This document shows positions 23,046-23,362 of a stretch of DNA of 23,362 nucleotides, piece by piece. Origin of the DNA: EX4572-165 sp964581795 (GTDB taxonomy: Archaea > Thermoplasmatota > E2 > DHVEG-1). The notes beneath the pieces are model-generated. The model saw nothing but the letters and a program-made list of their open reading frames with translations, had not been told where the DNA came from and did not search any database. Within the stretch, counting starts at the first letter, position 1; every line of letters starts with the position of its first letter. Both the position numbers and the translations under genes were made by a program. Location of the stretch: contig CAZOPW010000039.1 in the NCBI GenBank assembly GCA_964581795.1, positions 1 through 23,362 on the forward strand, in the 5' to 3' direction.

Positions 23046-23315
23046 TTATTTATTATCAATTGCTTTTTTTAAATATGAATCTTGTTCTATTATGATAATA
23101 TCTTTTACTGATATACAGGATGATGAAGGGATATTGTACTCATCATTATTTTTTTTGGATTTTTCTTTTTGATTAGAATCAAATTCTGGTTGCACTTTAA
23201 TAGAGTTTATTTTTCTTTTTGATTTATCTAATAAAAATCCATTTATTCTACCTATTAACTCTCCTTCATTAGTCATTACTGATTTTCCAACCAATCCTTC
23301 CTTGACTATATTCAT
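23046..23315 (-). CDS. PRC-barrel domain protein
   Basis: An 89-residue protein with the start of a PRC barrel: GLVGKSVMTNEGELIGRINGFLLDKSKRKINSIKV (key residues G-x3-V...G-x2-I-G-x-I). A lysine/asparagine-rich insert (about 45-60) is followed by the closing strands IPSSSCISVKDIIII. PRC-barrel proteins act in RNA processing, photosystem assembly and cell division (CdpB-type in archaea), and no specific role can be assigned. It is convergent with the GT4 gene, with stop codons touching and no spacer. GAGGAT precedes its ATG by five bases. Confidence 0.8.
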   Translation of the reverse strand: MNIVKEGLVGKSVMTNEGELIGRINGFLLDKSKRKINSIKVQPEFDSNQKEKSKKNNDEYNIPSSSCISVKDIIIIEQDSYLKKAIDNK

Positions 23316-23362
23316 CGTTTATCCTCTTTTACCAATCCAATTATATCAAATGGTTAAGTAAA

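Overview
This is an AT-rich window (about 30% G+C by eye) from an archaeon. The evidence is a transcription factor B gene, a PAC2-type proteasome chaperone with a C-terminal HbYX tail, a DUF835 response regulator, a ferredoxin:disulfide reductase fused to rubredoxin as in methanogens, TATA boxes 25-30 bp upstream of likely starts, and a recurring GGTGAT-type Shine-Dalgarno motif. A mesophilic, euryarchaeote-like organism is my best guess. Nothing seen here fixes the lineage, and there are no methanogenesis genes. I saw no transposase, integrase or CRISPR array.

Layout. 1-1066: the 5' part of tRNA-Ile(GAT) on the minus strand, a GPR1/FUN34/YaaH membrane protein, and tRNA-Pro(GGG). 1102-3883, minus strand: a SLC13/DASS anion transporter with a co-transcribed UspA-like protein, then the PAC2 chaperone. 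3884-4438: a long non-coding gap with a TATA-preceded, strongly structured candidate RNA. 4439-5554: a site-2-protease-like M50 membrane protease with two CBS domains. 5586-7756: a tight thiol-redox operon (flavoprotein disulfide reductase, glutaredoxin, ferredoxin:disulfide reductase-rubredoxin).

7830-17455 is a signalling block. Two related modules, each with a PAS histidine kinase and a CheY-like receiver, lie on either side of a small Hsp20, a tandem winged-helix protein, TFB and a divergent winged-helix regulator that has paired palindromic operators. One receiver also carries PAS, DUF835 and a winged helix, so it could link phosphorylation directly to transcription.

17673-23315 is a metabolic and stress block: hemerythrin, a bacterial-type GAPDH with a desulforedoxin-like protein, a HAD phosphatase, a second Hsp20, trehalose-6-phosphate phosphatase next to a GT4 trehalose (phosphate) synthase, and a convergent PRC-barrel protein.

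Taken together the window reads as an environmental-stress and redox island: sensors, regulators including a general transcription factor, chaperones, disulfide reduction, O2 binding and compatible-solute synthesis. A joint regulon is an inference from proximity; only the short operons are directly supported by spacing.
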